Assembly (NCBI RefSeq): GCF_000301055.1
Contig: NZ_JH932301.1
Span: forward strand, 770,430-834,429
DNA length: 64,000 bases
Direction: 5' to 3'
Source: Falseniella ignava CCUG 37419
GTDB lineage: Bacteria; Bacillota; Bacilli; Lactobacillales; Aerococcaceae
Both the position numbers and the translations under genes were made by a program. Shown one piece after another: positions 26,273-34,840 of the stretch; the first letter of the stretch is position 1, and every line of letters begins with the position of its first letter. The notes under the pieces are model-generated. The model was not told where the DNA came from. It made no database searches and worked only from the letters and a program-made list of their open reading frames with translations.

Positions 26273-27511
26273 ATGATTGAAAATCAAATTCGCCCAGAGC
26301 GAGTCTTAATTGTGGGGATTCAGACAGAAGAGATGTCTGACCAAAAGTTTCAAATGAACTTCGATGAAATGCTGGATTTAACTAGAACTGCTCAAGGGAA
26401 TCCAGTCGCGCAAATTACGCAAAAATTAGATCGATTGCATCCTAAATCAGCGGTCGGGCAAGGAAAACTTTATGAAATTAAGGCGTTAATTGAAGTCGAA
26501 GAGATTGATTTAGTGATTTTCTTAAATCGATTGAGTCCTTCAATCAATCAATATTTAGAAAAAGAATTACAAATCAAAGTCATTGATCGGGTTCAATTAA
26601 TTTTAGATATCTTTGCACAACGTGCTCGCACCCAAGCTGGGCAATTGCAAGTAAAGTTAGCCCAATACGAATATTTACTCCCTCGTATTGTTGGACAAGG
26701 ATTGAGTCTCTCGAGATTAGGGGCTGGAATTGGAACGCGTGGGCCGGGGGAAACGAAATTAGAAACTGATCGTCGCGTTATTCGTAAACAAATTAGCCAA
26801 ATCAAAGCGCAACTAAAGGACTTAGCGAATCATCGAGAACGAGCACGGGAACGCAGGCTCAATAGTCACGCCTTTAATATTGGTTTAGTTGGGTATACTA
26901 ATGCTGGAAAATCAACTTTATTGAATCAATTAACGCAAAGCGGTGCGTATGTACAAGATCAGTTGTTTGCGACACTCGACCCGCTCACTCGTCAATTTAG
27001 TATCAACAGTCATGATTTATTTACAATTACCGATACGGTTGGCTTTATTGATGAGTTACCTACCGAACTAATTTATGCATTTAGATCAACCTTAGAAGAA
27101 ATTCGTGATGTTGATTTGTTGATTCATGTGGTTGACAGTTCGAGTGAATCTCGATTAATGCATGAAGATACGGTAGATTCGTTACTAAAAACTTTAAATA
27201 TGAGAAATATCCCCATGTTAACCGTCTATAATAAAGGGGATTTATTAAAAACACCTAATCAGCTTGTTTCACTTCGCCAACCGAGCCTAATCATGTCAGC
27301 TTACCAGAGTCAAGATATTGAGAAGTTAAAGCAAATGATTTGGCAAGAAGCGATTGAACAATTTAAGCGATATGAAGCAGTCGTCGAAAGCAATGATGGC
27401 CAAAGACTTGCTAAATTAAGACGGACAACGCTCGTTGAATCCATCGATTTCGATGAAAAAAGACAACACTATATTGTCACAGGTTATGAAAGACAAGGAG
27501 ATAATGAATAA
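26273..27511 (+). CDS. hflX: Ribosome-associated GTPase HflX
   Basis: A 412-residue OBG-HflX GTPase that binds 50S subunits and rescues stalled or hibernating ribosomes. The N-terminal HflX domain includes AQYEYLLPRI and GIGTRGPGETKLETDRR; the G domain has G1 GYTNAGKST, G3 DTVGFI and G4 YNKGD (in place of NKxD context). The start at ATG 26273 follows AGAAAGGG; a longer in-frame start at 26198 would overlap miaA widely and is rejected. Confidence 0.94.
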   Translation: MIENQIRPERVLIVGIQTEEMSDQKFQMNFDEMLDLTRTAQGNPVAQITQKLDRLHPKSAVGQGKLYEIKALIEVEEIDLVIFLNRLSPSINQYLEKELQIKVIDRVQLILDIFAQRARTQAGQLQVKLAQYEYLLPRIVGQGLSLSRLGAGIGTRGPGETKLETDRRVIRKQISQIKAQLKDLANHRERARERRLNSHAFNIGLVGYTNAGKSTLLNQLTQSGAYVQDQLFATLDPLTRQFSINSHDLFTITDTVGFIDELPTELIYAFRSTLEEIRDVDLLIHVVDSSSESRLMHEDTVDSLLKTLNMRNIPMLTVYNKGDLLKTPNQLVSLRQPSLIMSAYQSQDIEKLKQMIWQEAIEQFKRYEAVVESNDGQRLAKLRRTTLVESIDFDEKRQHYIVTGYERQGDNE

Positions 27512-28077
27512 TGATTACGATGAAAGACTTTGTCCCAGAAAAGGATCCTATCTTACGAGAACACGCTCAAGAAGTTAGCTTTCCTTTATCAAAAGAGGAC
27601 TATGAACTTGCAACCAAGATGCGTGATTTTTTAATCAATAGTCAAGACGAAGCCATGGCAGAAAAGTACCAACTCCGACCCGGTGTGGGTGTTGCTGCAC
27701 CGCAAATTGGTCAAAGTAAACAAATTTTTGCAATTTATATTATGGACTATGACGAAGAAGGAAATCCAACCGAACCTAAGGTTGACCAAATTGTTATTAA
27801 TCCCAAATTAATTAGTCATTCCATCGAAGAAGTAGCTTTAAAAGATGGTGAGGGATGTTTATCTGTCCGTCGCGCCGTTCCAGGCTATGTACCTAGACCG
27901 AAACGCGCGAAAATTAAATTTTACGATTTAGAAGGCAAGGAGCATGTTGTTAAATTACGTAATTATGAAGCGATTGTCTTCCAACATGAACTTGACCATC
28001 TGAAAGGGATTATGTTTTATGATCATATTAACCCAGATGCCCCATGGACGCATGCAGAAAATGTTACGATTATATAG
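27511..28077 (+). CDS. def: Peptide deformylase
   Basis: A 188-residue type 2 deformylase that removes the N-formyl group from nascent proteins. The three family motifs are GVGVAAPQIG, EGCLSV (metal Cys) and QHELDHL (HExxH metal His pair with catalytic Glu). The insert between motifs 1 and 2 is typical of Gram-positive type 2 enzymes. ATG overlaps the hflX stop (TAATG). Confidence 0.95.
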   Translation: MITMKDFVPEKDPILREHAQEVSFPLSKEDYELATKMRDFLINSQDEAMAEKYQLRPGVGVAAPQIGQSKQIFAIYIMDYDEEGNPTEPKVDQIVINPKLISHSIEEVALKDGEGCLSVRRAVPGYVPRPKRAKIKFYDLEGKEHVVKLRNYEAIVFQHELDHLKGIMFYDHINPDAPWTHAENVTII

Positions 28078-28090
28078 GAGTTGATACGAG

Positions 28091-29044
28091 ATGAAACAAT
28101 ATCAACAATGTCTACAACATATTATCGACCATGGTCAAATTGTCAACGACCGAACTGGCGTTGGGACGTTAAGCACCTTTGGTTATCAAATGCGTTATGA
28201 CTTAACTGAAGGCTTTCCCATTGTTACAACGAAACGTGTTCCGATGCGGTTAGTCGTTTCAGAATTGTTATGGTTTTTAAAAGGCGATACGAATATTCGC
28301 TATTTGCTGGAACACGATAATCATATTTGGGATGAATGGGCATTTGAGCGATATGTCAACTCAAGTGAATACGAAGGACCGGATATGAAAGATTTTGGAT
28401 TAAGAGCTTTAGAAGATGGCGCGTTTCACGAAGTGTACCAAGCTGAAATGAATAAGTTCCAACAATTAATCTTAAATGAAGATGCATTTGCTCAAAAATG
28501 GGGAGGTCTTGGGCCGGTTTATGGAAAGCAGTGGCGAGCATTTGAAGGAATTGATGCGCAAGGGCATCGCAGTGTAGTTGATCAAATCGAACAATTATTG
28601 ATTCGACTTAGAAAGCAACCTCATTCCAGACGACATATTATTAGCGCATGGAATCCAAATCAAGTTGATTCAATGGCTTTACCTCCATGTCATACACTCT
28701 TTCAGTTTTATGTTTGCGACAACAAATTAAGTTGTCAATTGTACCAGCGAAGTGTGGACTCTTTCCTTGGCTTACCATTTAATATTGCGAGTTATGCTTT
28801 ACTGACTCATTTGATTGCGCGTGAAGTAGGGTTAGAAGTAGGTGAATTTATTCATACATCAGGTGATTTGCACTTATACCGTAATCATTTAGAACAAGCT
28901 CAACAATTATTAGAACGTGAGCCGCGTTCACTTCCAACATTAGAAATCAAGGGTAACCGAACAATATTTGAGCTGGAACCTGAAGATATCCAATTGATAG
29001 GGTATGACCCGCATCCAACGATTAAAGCACCGATTGCTGTTTGA
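28091..29044 (+). CDS. thyA: Thymidylate synthase
   Basis: A 317-residue ThyA that methylates dUMP using methylene-THF. Catalytic Cys is in [13 protein letters not shown]; other conserved parts are [22 protein letters not shown] and [18 protein letters not shown]. An insert near residues 90-140 gives the longer Lactobacillales form. No folA follows; the next element is tRNA-Arg. FolD, in the same window, supplies the same folate pool. Confidence 0.96.
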   Translation: MKQYQQCLQHIIDHGQIVNDRTGVGTLSTFGYQMRYDLTEGFPIVTTKRVPMRLVVSELLWFLKGDTNIRYLLEHDNHIWDEWAFERYVNSSEYEGPDMKDFGLRALEDGAFHEVYQAEMNKFQQLILNEDAFAQKWGGLGPVYGKQWRAFEGIDAQGHRSVVDQIEQLLIRLRKQPHSRRHIISAWNPNQVDSMALPPCHTLFQFYVCDNKLSCQLYQRSVDSFLGLPFNIASYALLTHLIAREVGLEVGEFIHTSGDLHLYRNHLEQAQQLLEREPRSLPTLEIKGNRTIFELEPEDIQLIGYDPHPTIKAPIAV

Positions 29045-29076
29045 TAGGATATTTGTTAAACATAAAGATATTGGTC

Positions 29077-29104
29077 TTGACAATTTCTGAATTCATAGTA
29101 TGAT
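29077..29104 (+). promoter_or_regulatory. Promoter of the tRNA-Arg gene
   Basis: Consensus TTGACA (29077-29082), a 16-base spacer and TATGAT (29099-29104), placing transcription start about 12 bases before the tRNA. Confidence 0.8.
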
Positions 29105-29121
29105 AAAGTAGTTGTCAGATT

Positions 29122-29195
29122 GGTCCAGTAGCTCAGCTGGATAGAGCACTCGCCTTCTAAGCGAGCGGTCGCAGGTTCGAATCCTGCCTGGATCG
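29122..29195 (+). tRNA. tRNA-Arg (anticodon UCU)
   Basis: A 74-base cloverleaf: acceptor GGTCCAG pairs with CTGGATC, the D arm contains AGCTCAGCTGGATAGAGC, the anticodon stem CTCGC/GCGAG holds loop CTTCTAA (anticodon TCT), and the T arm has GGTTCGAATCC. Discriminator base is G, as expected for tRNA-Arg(UCU). The CCA end is not encoded. It reads AGA codons, frequent in this AT-rich genome. Confidence 0.96.
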
Positions 29196-29233
29196 TAAAA
29201 GATTAGATGAGTATATTAATTAATCTAACATGC

Positions 29234-29275
29234 AAAAAGACGCCATGAACAGTTAGTCGTTCATGGCGTCTTTTG
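29234..29275. terminator. Bidirectional terminator after tRNA-Arg
   Basis: A 16-bp perfect hairpin, arms AAAAGACGCCATGAAC (29235-29250) and its complement (29259-29274), between the tRNA and the convergent luciferase-like gene. Confidence 0.9.
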
Positions 29276-29280
29276 ATGTA

Positions 29281-30294
29281 TTAAATGTTATCAAATGCTT
29301 GAGCCAAAGATTTTAATCCGGCTTTTCGGTTTTCAATACCCGGCATCAGTGGGATAACTAGAATTTCATCGGCTTGTGTAAGTTGCGCTCGATCGAGTAA
29401 CTGATCACGGACTTGTTCAGCTGTCCCGACTACCATCCTTGACCGATTATTTTCAATCCGCTGTTTTTCTTTATCAGAGTATGAATATTGATTAGCCGTA
29501 TCAATACTTGGATACGTTAGATGCTCGCTAAAATTATTCGTCCCTAATAACCATAAATCTAGTGCACGGCCAAACGCTTCTGCTTCTTCAGGAGTGTCGC
29601 CAATACAGGCAAAGACAGCAATGCTTACTTGAGCTTGTTCCATAAAGCCAGATGGTTTGAAATTTGAACGGTATACCTGACTGGCTTCTTGTGCTGTTTT
29701 AAGCGCATCTCGGTTTGCATAAGGGAAAAAGCCATAACAATAGCCGATACCTAATTCCGCTGCCATGATAGCTGAATCCACCGAGGTTGATAGAACCCAC
29801 ATGCTAGGAAGTTGATCAATTGCAGGATTGGCTTTAACTTCATGATGCCGGTGTTCTTCTGGAAGGTCATCAGCAATAAATCCTTGTAAATCTTGAATAG
29901 CCTCCTTATAATCTAAAAATCGTTTTTTAGTTTCATTAAGAGCATGATTTACAATACGTGTCCCTTTAGTATTGCCAATCCCTAGATCAACGCGTCCTGG
30001 GAATAAGCGCAAGAGAATTTTAAAATTCTCAGCAACTTTTAAAGGGGCATAATGGGGGAGCATGACACCTCCTGAACCAATGGAGATTGTTGAAGTGTGA
30101 TTTAATAAATGCATCATAAGGACCTCAGGTGAGGAAGATAAAAAAGCTGGAACATTATGATGCTCTGCAACCCAAAAACGATGATAGCCTAGTTGTTCTG
30201 CGCATTGCGCCAAGGATACGGTATTATTGAGTGCTTGGGTTGGCGTTTCGTGTTCATCGATTTGAGCATAATCAAGTACACTTAATTTAATCAC
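29281..30294 (-). CDS. Luciferase-like flavin monooxygenase (LLM family)
   Basis: A 337-residue TIM-barrel flavin-dependent monooxygenase of the bacterial luciferase superfamily: SVLDYAQ near the N terminus, FWVAEHHNVPA near residue 45, SIGSGGVMLPHYAPLKVAE near 75-93 and FPGRVDLGIG near 108. The start is the GTG at 30294, just after GGAGGAAAA inside the end of lplA2 (8-base overlap); longer in-frame starts would extend deep into lplA2. It is the last gene of the SirTM/GcvH-L operon. Similar LLM genes accompany this module elsewhere; the substrate is unknown. Confidence 0.87.
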   Translation of the reverse strand: MIKLSVLDYAQIDEHETPTQALNNTVSLAQCAEQLGYHRFWVAEHHNVPAFLSSSPEVLMMHLLNHTSTISIGSGGVMLPHYAPLKVAENFKILLRLFPGRVDLGIGNTKGTRIVNHALNETKKRFLDYKEAIQDLQGFIADDLPEEHRHHEVKANPAIDQLPSMWVLSTSVDSAIMAAELGIGYCYGFFPYANRDALKTAQEASQVYRSNFKPSGFMEQAQVSIAVFACIGDTPEEAEAFGRALDLWLLGTNNFSEHLTYPSIDTANQYSYSDKEKQRIENNRSRMVVGTAEQVRDQLLDRAQLTQADEILVIPLMPGIENRKAGLKSLAQAFDNI

Positions 30295-31342
30295 AGTTTT
30301 CCTCCTTTGGAATGTTGAGCAATAGATTGATAAAAGTCTCATTATCTAAGCGGCTAATATAACTTGATAAGTCGATGTTCTCTAACACAGCTAGAAGATC
30401 TGATTGCTTCAGGCGCGTATCTCTAAGCAGTTCTTCAAGCTCTTGAATCGATTTGATTGAGAAGAAATCTCCGCTTATCTGAACATCATAGATTTTTGCA
30501 TTTTGAATAGAAAGACCAATATGTAGTGTACCGACACCTTCAATTCTTTCATTAACTTGATAGTCAAAGTTTTTGAATCGACCATAATTCCAGTCCCAAT
30601 TATTATAGGTTTTTGCTGCAATTTCATCGATTGCTTTCCAGTCTTTTTCACTTAGAACATAGCGTTTAGCTTGTTCTAAATCATCTACTTGCAATAATTC
30701 CCTTAACAAGTAGTCCGTAAGCTCCCAAACGTCGATATTTTGATCTTCCTCGCGTAAGGCTTGTCGAAGTGACCCAACCCGAGCTCGAACGGACTTTATA
30801 CCGTGAGATGATATTTTTTTGTAATTTGGTGTGAGCACGGCTTCCATTGTCTCAAAGTCAGGGTCTAGTAGTAAAGAGTATCCAGCGTAAATTCGACCGT
30901 GGACAATGGTCATCGCCGCACCTGAAATCTTTTGACCATTTAAAGTTAGGTCATTTCGGCCTTTTTGTTCAATATTTTTGACTCCGAGTTTTTCGAGGGC
31001 TCGAATCACTGGTTCATAGAGTTTGGCATAATTACCAAAAACATCGGAGTGGTTTTCACTATCAAGTAAAAAACAAAAACTCATATTTTTATCATCGAGG
31101 TAGATCGCGCCACCACCCGTCTCACGTCTTACTAAATCCATTTTATGTTCTTCTAGATAAGGAAGGTTAACTTCTTCATAAGCGTTTTGAAACAGTCCAA
31201 TTTGGACAGAGGGTTTAGGCATATATGGAAATACAATATCGTCATCTAAAAATAAATGATCACGTGCGTATGATTGGATCGCCATCAATAAACCTTGATT
31301 ATAGATCCATTCGCCGTTTCGAATAGGTTCAATTAAATACAT
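30287..31342 (-). CDS. lplA: Lipoate-protein ligase A, LplA2 type
   Basis: A 351-residue ligase that activates lipoate with ATP and transfers it to a lipoyl domain. Motifs are RRETGGGAIYLDD at residues 72-84, GRNDLTLNGQKISGAAM at 128-144 (catalytic Lys138) and a C-terminal accessory domain (about 250-345). The ATG overlaps the stop of the sirtuin gene by one base. In this operon its client is expected to be the GcvH-like protein encoded at 33036, rather than the PDH E2. Confidence 0.92.
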   Translation of the reverse strand: MYLIEPIRNGEWIYNQGLLMAIQSYARDHLFLDDDIVFPYMPKPSVQIGLFQNAYEEVNLPYLEEHKMDLVRRETGGGAIYLDDKNMSFCFLLDSENHSDVFGNYAKLYEPVIRALEKLGVKNIEQKGRNDLTLNGQKISGAAMTIVHGRIYAGYSLLLDPDFETMEAVLTPNYKKISSHGIKSVRARVGSLRQALREEDQNIDVWELTDYLLRELLQVDDLEQAKRYVLSEKDWKAIDEIAAKTYNNWDWNYGRFKNFDYQVNERIEGVGTLHIGLSIQNAKIYDVQISGDFFSIKSIQELEELLRDTRLKQSDLLAVLENIDLSSYISRLDNETFINLLLNIPKEENCD

Positions 31343-32226
31343 TACGCTCTCCGTTCTTTAGCTATTTGATTAAATAAAGTGTAAATATCTTCGGTAATGC
31401 GGACAGATTGAGGTAGAACTTCAGGAGGGATACGATAGCGTTTTTGATTCATGGTAACATATAGCGCATTTGGATTATTCGCCGTCATCTCTTGGAACGG
31501 TTCGCGAATAAACTGAGGTGTGGTATGCCCGACCCCTATTTCTAAAAATAGAATCTTTTTACCATCGTGTTGTTGCAAGAAATCTGTATAAGCCGCCTCT
31601 TGCTCATGCCAATAATCGTCTTCTACCATCCCTCGAACGGCATCTCGTTTATTAACTTCTAATGGTGCGTGACAGTGAGGGCAATAAGGAATTAATTCTG
31701 TCGGTATTTTCATATTTTGTTGTTCTTCAACCATCCTGCGAATAAGCGCTTCATCTTGATAGGTGATTTGTTGACAAAAATCGGAGCATTGCCACAAGCC
31801 GTATTCTCCTTGAATATAAAAAACTTTATCACGATCATAATTTGCAGCATAGAAGGCATTGTCTGCATTGGTCGTAATAATATGATACGTTTTTCCTTCG
31901 AGAATATCTTTTAAATCAACGTAAGATTGGCCGACAGGTTGATCAAAATAATTGAGCAGGGCGAAACGAGATTGAAAGGCCCAATATTCTTCCCAATCTT
32001 CAAAATCTGCTAAAAAAGCTTGTAACATATCAAAAAAATTATACTTTTCAATGAAATCAGGGAACGCTTCTTCAAAGCGAGGTCCAACGTAGGTAAAGCC
32101 TGTAGCAGCAGACATTCCAGCACCAATTCCCGGTACAACAACTTCCGCTTCTTCAATCAATCCTTTAAGTAAATCTTTTTGTGATAAATCTTTATTAAGG
32201 TGTTTCCAAGTTGAGGGGTGTGTCAT
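31342..32226 (-). CDS. SirTM (class M sirtuin), protein ADP-ribosyltransferase type
   Basis: A 294-residue Sir2-family protein. The NAD loop is [12 protein letters not shown] (34-44) and TTNADN (118-123, Asn120). The usual catalytic His is replaced by Gln139 in YIQGEYG, the mark of the SirTM class, which ADP-ribosylates lipoylated GcvH-L instead of deacylating proteins. Zinc ligands are Cys147, Cys151, Cys182 and Cys185. The gene lies between the macrodomain (reversal enzyme) and lplA2. Activity is inferred from the family; the Gln substitution and neighbours make the class assignment strong. Confidence 0.9.
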   Translation of the reverse strand: MTHPSTWKHLNKDLSQKDLLKGLIEEAEVVVPGIGAGMSAATGFTYVGPRFEEAFPDFIEKYNFFDMLQAFLADFEDWEEYWAFQSRFALLNYFDQPVGQSYVDLKDILEGKTYHIITTNADNAFYAANYDRDKVFYIQGEYGLWQCSDFCQQITYQDEALIRRMVEEQQNMKIPTELIPYCPHCHAPLEVNKRDAVRGMVEDDYWHEQEAAYTDFLQQHDGKKILFLEIGVGHTTPQFIREPFQEMTANNPNALYVTMNQKRYRIPPEVLPQSVRITEDIYTLFNQIAKERRA

Positions 32227-32241
32227 AATCTCTCCTCCCTT

Positions 32242-33036
32242 TTATGACTCTTTGAGTATTGTTTGATATAAATTATGATCGATATCTAAATAAGTATTAA
32301 AAATAACTTTAATTGCCGATTGGCTTTCTTTTAAATAATCCTTAACAGTCTGATAAGCAATCCGAGCCGCAGGTTCATTAGGGAAATTAAATTCTCCAGT
32401 CGAAATACAGCAAAATGCGATTGATTGTAAATGATATGCATCTGCAAGTTTTAAACAATTGAGATAACTTGATTTTAATAACTCTTCCTTCATTGGAGTC
32501 AGCGCTTGGCCTGGAACAATAAAAGGGCCAACGGTATGAATCACGTATTGGCTTGGCAGATTATAAGCTGGCGTGATTTTTGCTTTTCCAATGGGCTCGC
32601 GTCTCCCTTGTTCATCCATAATTTGTTGACAAGCGAATCGCAATTGAACACCTGATCGAGTGTGAATGGTATTATCAATACAATTATGATTTGCTTGAGT
32701 ACATCCTAAAAGATCCGAGTTCGCGGCATTGACAATGGCATCCACTTCAAGCGTAGTAATATCACCTTGCCATTCGTAAAGCTGAGGTTGGATTGGGGTT
32801 AAATCATCTATCGAGGTAATACCATCTTGGACAATCAAAGCTTTAAGTACTTCATCTTGTAATTGAAGAAATTCCTCAGAAGCTTTCATAGCAGGGCGTA
32901 GATTAACATATCCACGATAAATTTCATATTTATCGTGGATAGTTTCGTTTGGATAATCTTTGAAAAGCTCGCTTAAATAAGGCTGTTCCTCAGATAAATA
33001 AGCAATCAAAGTGTCTAATTTATCGATTAAATTCAT
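32242..33036 (-). CDS. Zinc-containing macrodomain hydrolase of the SirTM module
   Basis: A 264-residue protein with a helical N-terminal extension (1-85) and a macrodomain (88-260). It has GDITTLEVDAIVNAANSDLLGC, a loop CTQANHNCIDNTIH (112-125) with Cys112, His117 and Cys119 as likely zinc ligands, and TGEFNFPNEPAARIA near 215. The zinc-bearing group removes ADP-ribose added by SirTM from GcvH-L. The gene is immediately downstream of the GcvH-like gene (one-base junction) and 15 bases before the sirtuin. Confidence 0.9.
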   Translation of the reverse strand: MNLIDKLDTLIAYLSEEQPYLSELFKDYPNETIHDKYEIYRGYVNLRPAMKASEEFLQLQDEVLKALIVQDGITSIDDLTPIQPQLYEWQGDITTLEVDAIVNAANSDLLGCTQANHNCIDNTIHTRSGVQLRFACQQIMDEQGRREPIGKAKITPAYNLPSQYVIHTVGPFIVPGQALTPMKEELLKSSYLNCLKLADAYHLQSIAFCCISTGEFNFPNEPAARIAYQTVKDYLKESQSAIKVIFNTYLDIDHNLYQTILKES

Positions 33037-33368
33037 TAGGCATCAGCTAAACTATCAAAATCTTCTGAAGATACGTCCGTTAATTTAACTAACCAATTTT
33101 CTGCTGTGTCAGCAGAGTTTAGCATTTTCGGATTATCAATCGCAGCCTCGTTGATTTCAACGACAGTCCCAGTGACAGGGCTAATAATTTCTAAAACTGT
33201 TTTTGAAGCTTCGATATGCGCTATAGCATCTTCTTTTTTAAGTTGTTTCTCTTCTGTAAATTCAACAAAGCCAACAGTTCCAATGTCATCTTGAAGTTCT
33301 GGTGTCATCGAAATTGTTACGATGTTGTCACCTTTTTCTAAAAATAAATAATTTCCAGTTTTAAGCAT
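33036..33368 (-). CDS. GcvH-like lipoyl carrier protein (GcvH-L)
   Basis: A 110-residue lipoyl-domain protein, first gene of the operon. The lipoylation site is Lys56 in HIEASKTVLE, followed by SPVTGTVVEIN. It is shorter than true GcvH (about 125-130 residues), and no gcvT or gcvP is nearby, so a glycine-cleavage role is unlikely. In the SirTM system this carrier is lipoylated by LplA2, then mono-ADP-ribosylated. The ATG follows AAAGAGGCG. The C terminus is acidic. Confidence 0.9.
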   Translation of the reverse strand: MLKTGNYLFLEKGDNIVTISMTPELQDDIGTVGFVEFTEEKQLKKEDAIAHIEASKTVLEIISPVTGTVVEINEAAIDNPKMLNSADTAENWLVKLTDVSSEDFDSLADA

Positions 33369-33463
33369 AAAATCGCCTCTTTCAAAATATTCTAAGCCAA
33401 TTTTATCATAGGGGTGTGGAAATTTAAAGCATATTATGAGATTATATGATTATACTTACGTTT

Positions 33464-33480
33464 TAGGTAAAAGTAGGTAA
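33464..33480. promoter_or_regulatory. Tandem TAGGTAA repeat, candidate operator
   Basis: TAGGTAA occurs at 33464-33470 and again at 33474-33480, exactly 10 bases (one helical turn) apart, in the 143-base region between the divergent GcvH-L operon and the OYE gene. It is 32 bases before the OYE start, between possible -10 elements (TATACT at about 33451) and the ribosome site. A regulator could bind here; none is encoded nearby. Confidence 0.4.
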
Positions 33481-33511
33481 TTGTTCAAAAAAATATACGA
33501 GGTGATAATAG

Positions 33512-34729
33512 GTGACCCAGTCTGAATTATACGCACCACTATTTAATCCCATAACATTATCTAACGGTATTGTATTGGCCAATCGATTTTCATTAAATCC
33601 AATTACGACTAACGCGTCGAGTTTGGAAGGATTTGTAACGGAGGAAGAAGTAGCTTATGCAATCCGTCGAGCTTCGTCAGCACCACTCCAAGTTACGACT
33701 GCAGCTTATATTGAAGACTATGCACAGTTATTTGAATATGGACCTTCCATCCGAGATGATCGATTTATATATGGTTTAAGCAAATTAGCAGCAGCGATGA
33801 AGTCTCAAGGGGCAAAAGCGATAATTCAATTAACACATGCAGGGCGATTTGCTAAAGTCAGCTTGAGAGATTATGGCGTGGTTTACGGACCATCCCGAAT
33901 GCATTTGATGACACCGATTGAACACGATGTGATTGAGATGTCTCACCGAAAAATTCAACATGTCATTGAACAATATGCACAGGCTACGCGCCGTGCCATT
34001 CAAGCTGGTTTTGATGGCGTTGAAATTTCTAATGCTCAAAGGTTATTACCCCAACAATTTTTTTCGCCTTTTTCAAACCAACGAACGGATCAATACGGAC
34101 CTCAATCTGTTGAAAATCGTTCACGATTTGGGGTGGAGATTATGGGCGCAGTGCAGAAAGTTATTGATGAAGAAGGGCCGGATGATTTTATTTTAGGTTT
34201 TCGTGGAACACCTGAAGAAACACGCGGAGAGCAAGTGGGTTATACCGTTGATGAATTCAATGAATATTTTGATCGAATGATGGAGGTATCGAATATTCAT
34301 TATTATGCTATCGCATCTTGGGGACATGATATCTATTTAGATCGTGCTCGAGCAGGTTCTCGTCCTGGAGATTATGTGAATGAGATTGTTCGGGATCACT
34401 TAAAAGGACGTGTCCCAATTATTGCAACAGGGGGTATTAATTCGCCAGAAAAAGCACTTGAAGCACTGAGATATGCAGATATGGTAGGAATGTCTTCTGT
34501 ATTCGTAACAGAACCAGATTTTGTAGCTAAGTTAGAAACAGGTAGACAGGATGAGATTGATTTAAGTATTCGTCCAGAAGAGATCGAAGATTTAGCCATT
34601 CCTCACCGAGCTTTTAAAGATTTGGTTGAATTTATGGATTTTGGTGGTTCTCTACCTGAGGAAACGCGTGAAGCATTTAGACAGATGAGTGAACAAAGTG
34701 CAGTTTCTTATTTCAAAGAGTATAAATAA
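33512..34729 (+). CDS. Old yellow enzyme family NADH:flavin oxidoreductase homologue
   Basis: A 405-residue TIM-barrel FMN protein: PLFNPITLSNGIVLANR at the N terminus, IIQLTHAGRFAKVS near residue 108, FFSPFSNQRTDQYG near 185, and ATGGINSPEKALE near 305. At the substrate-binding pair the usual VEIHxAN reads VEISNAQ, so both the His and the Asn/His are changed. The GTG start follows GAGGTGATAA. It is divergent from the SirTM operon; OYE-type genes are known companions of that module. The redox substrate is unknown. Confidence 0.88.
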   Translation: MTQSELYAPLFNPITLSNGIVLANRFSLNPITTNASSLEGFVTEEEVAYAIRRASSAPLQVTTAAYIEDYAQLFEYGPSIRDDRFIYGLSKLAAAMKSQGAKAIIQLTHAGRFAKVSLRDYGVVYGPSRMHLMTPIEHDVIEMSHRKIQHVIEQYAQATRRAIQAGFDGVEISNAQRLLPQQFFSPFSNQRTDQYGPQSVENRSRFGVEIMGAVQKVIDEEGPDDFILGFRGTPEETRGEQVGYTVDEFNEYFDRMMEVSNIHYYAIASWGHDIYLDRARAGSRPGDYVNEIVRDHLKGRVPIIATGGINSPEKALEALRYADMVGMSSVFVTEPDFVAKLETGRQDEIDLSIRPEEIEDLAIPHRAFKDLVEFMDFGGSLPEETREAFRQMSEQSAVSYFKEYK

Positions 34730-34840
34730 GAGAATGATAGTGTAGGGGGAGATTGGATATTAGATAATTAAAGCGTTTTATTCATTTCTTGCCTTAAACA
34801 TGCTATACTTGAGAAAGAGTACATTATAGGAGGTTATACA

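Noticed and set aside
29122..29195. tRNA-Arg as an integration site for a mobile element
   Set aside because: The tRNA is intact, no integrase or 3' duplicate of it is visible, and flanking genes are chromosomal.
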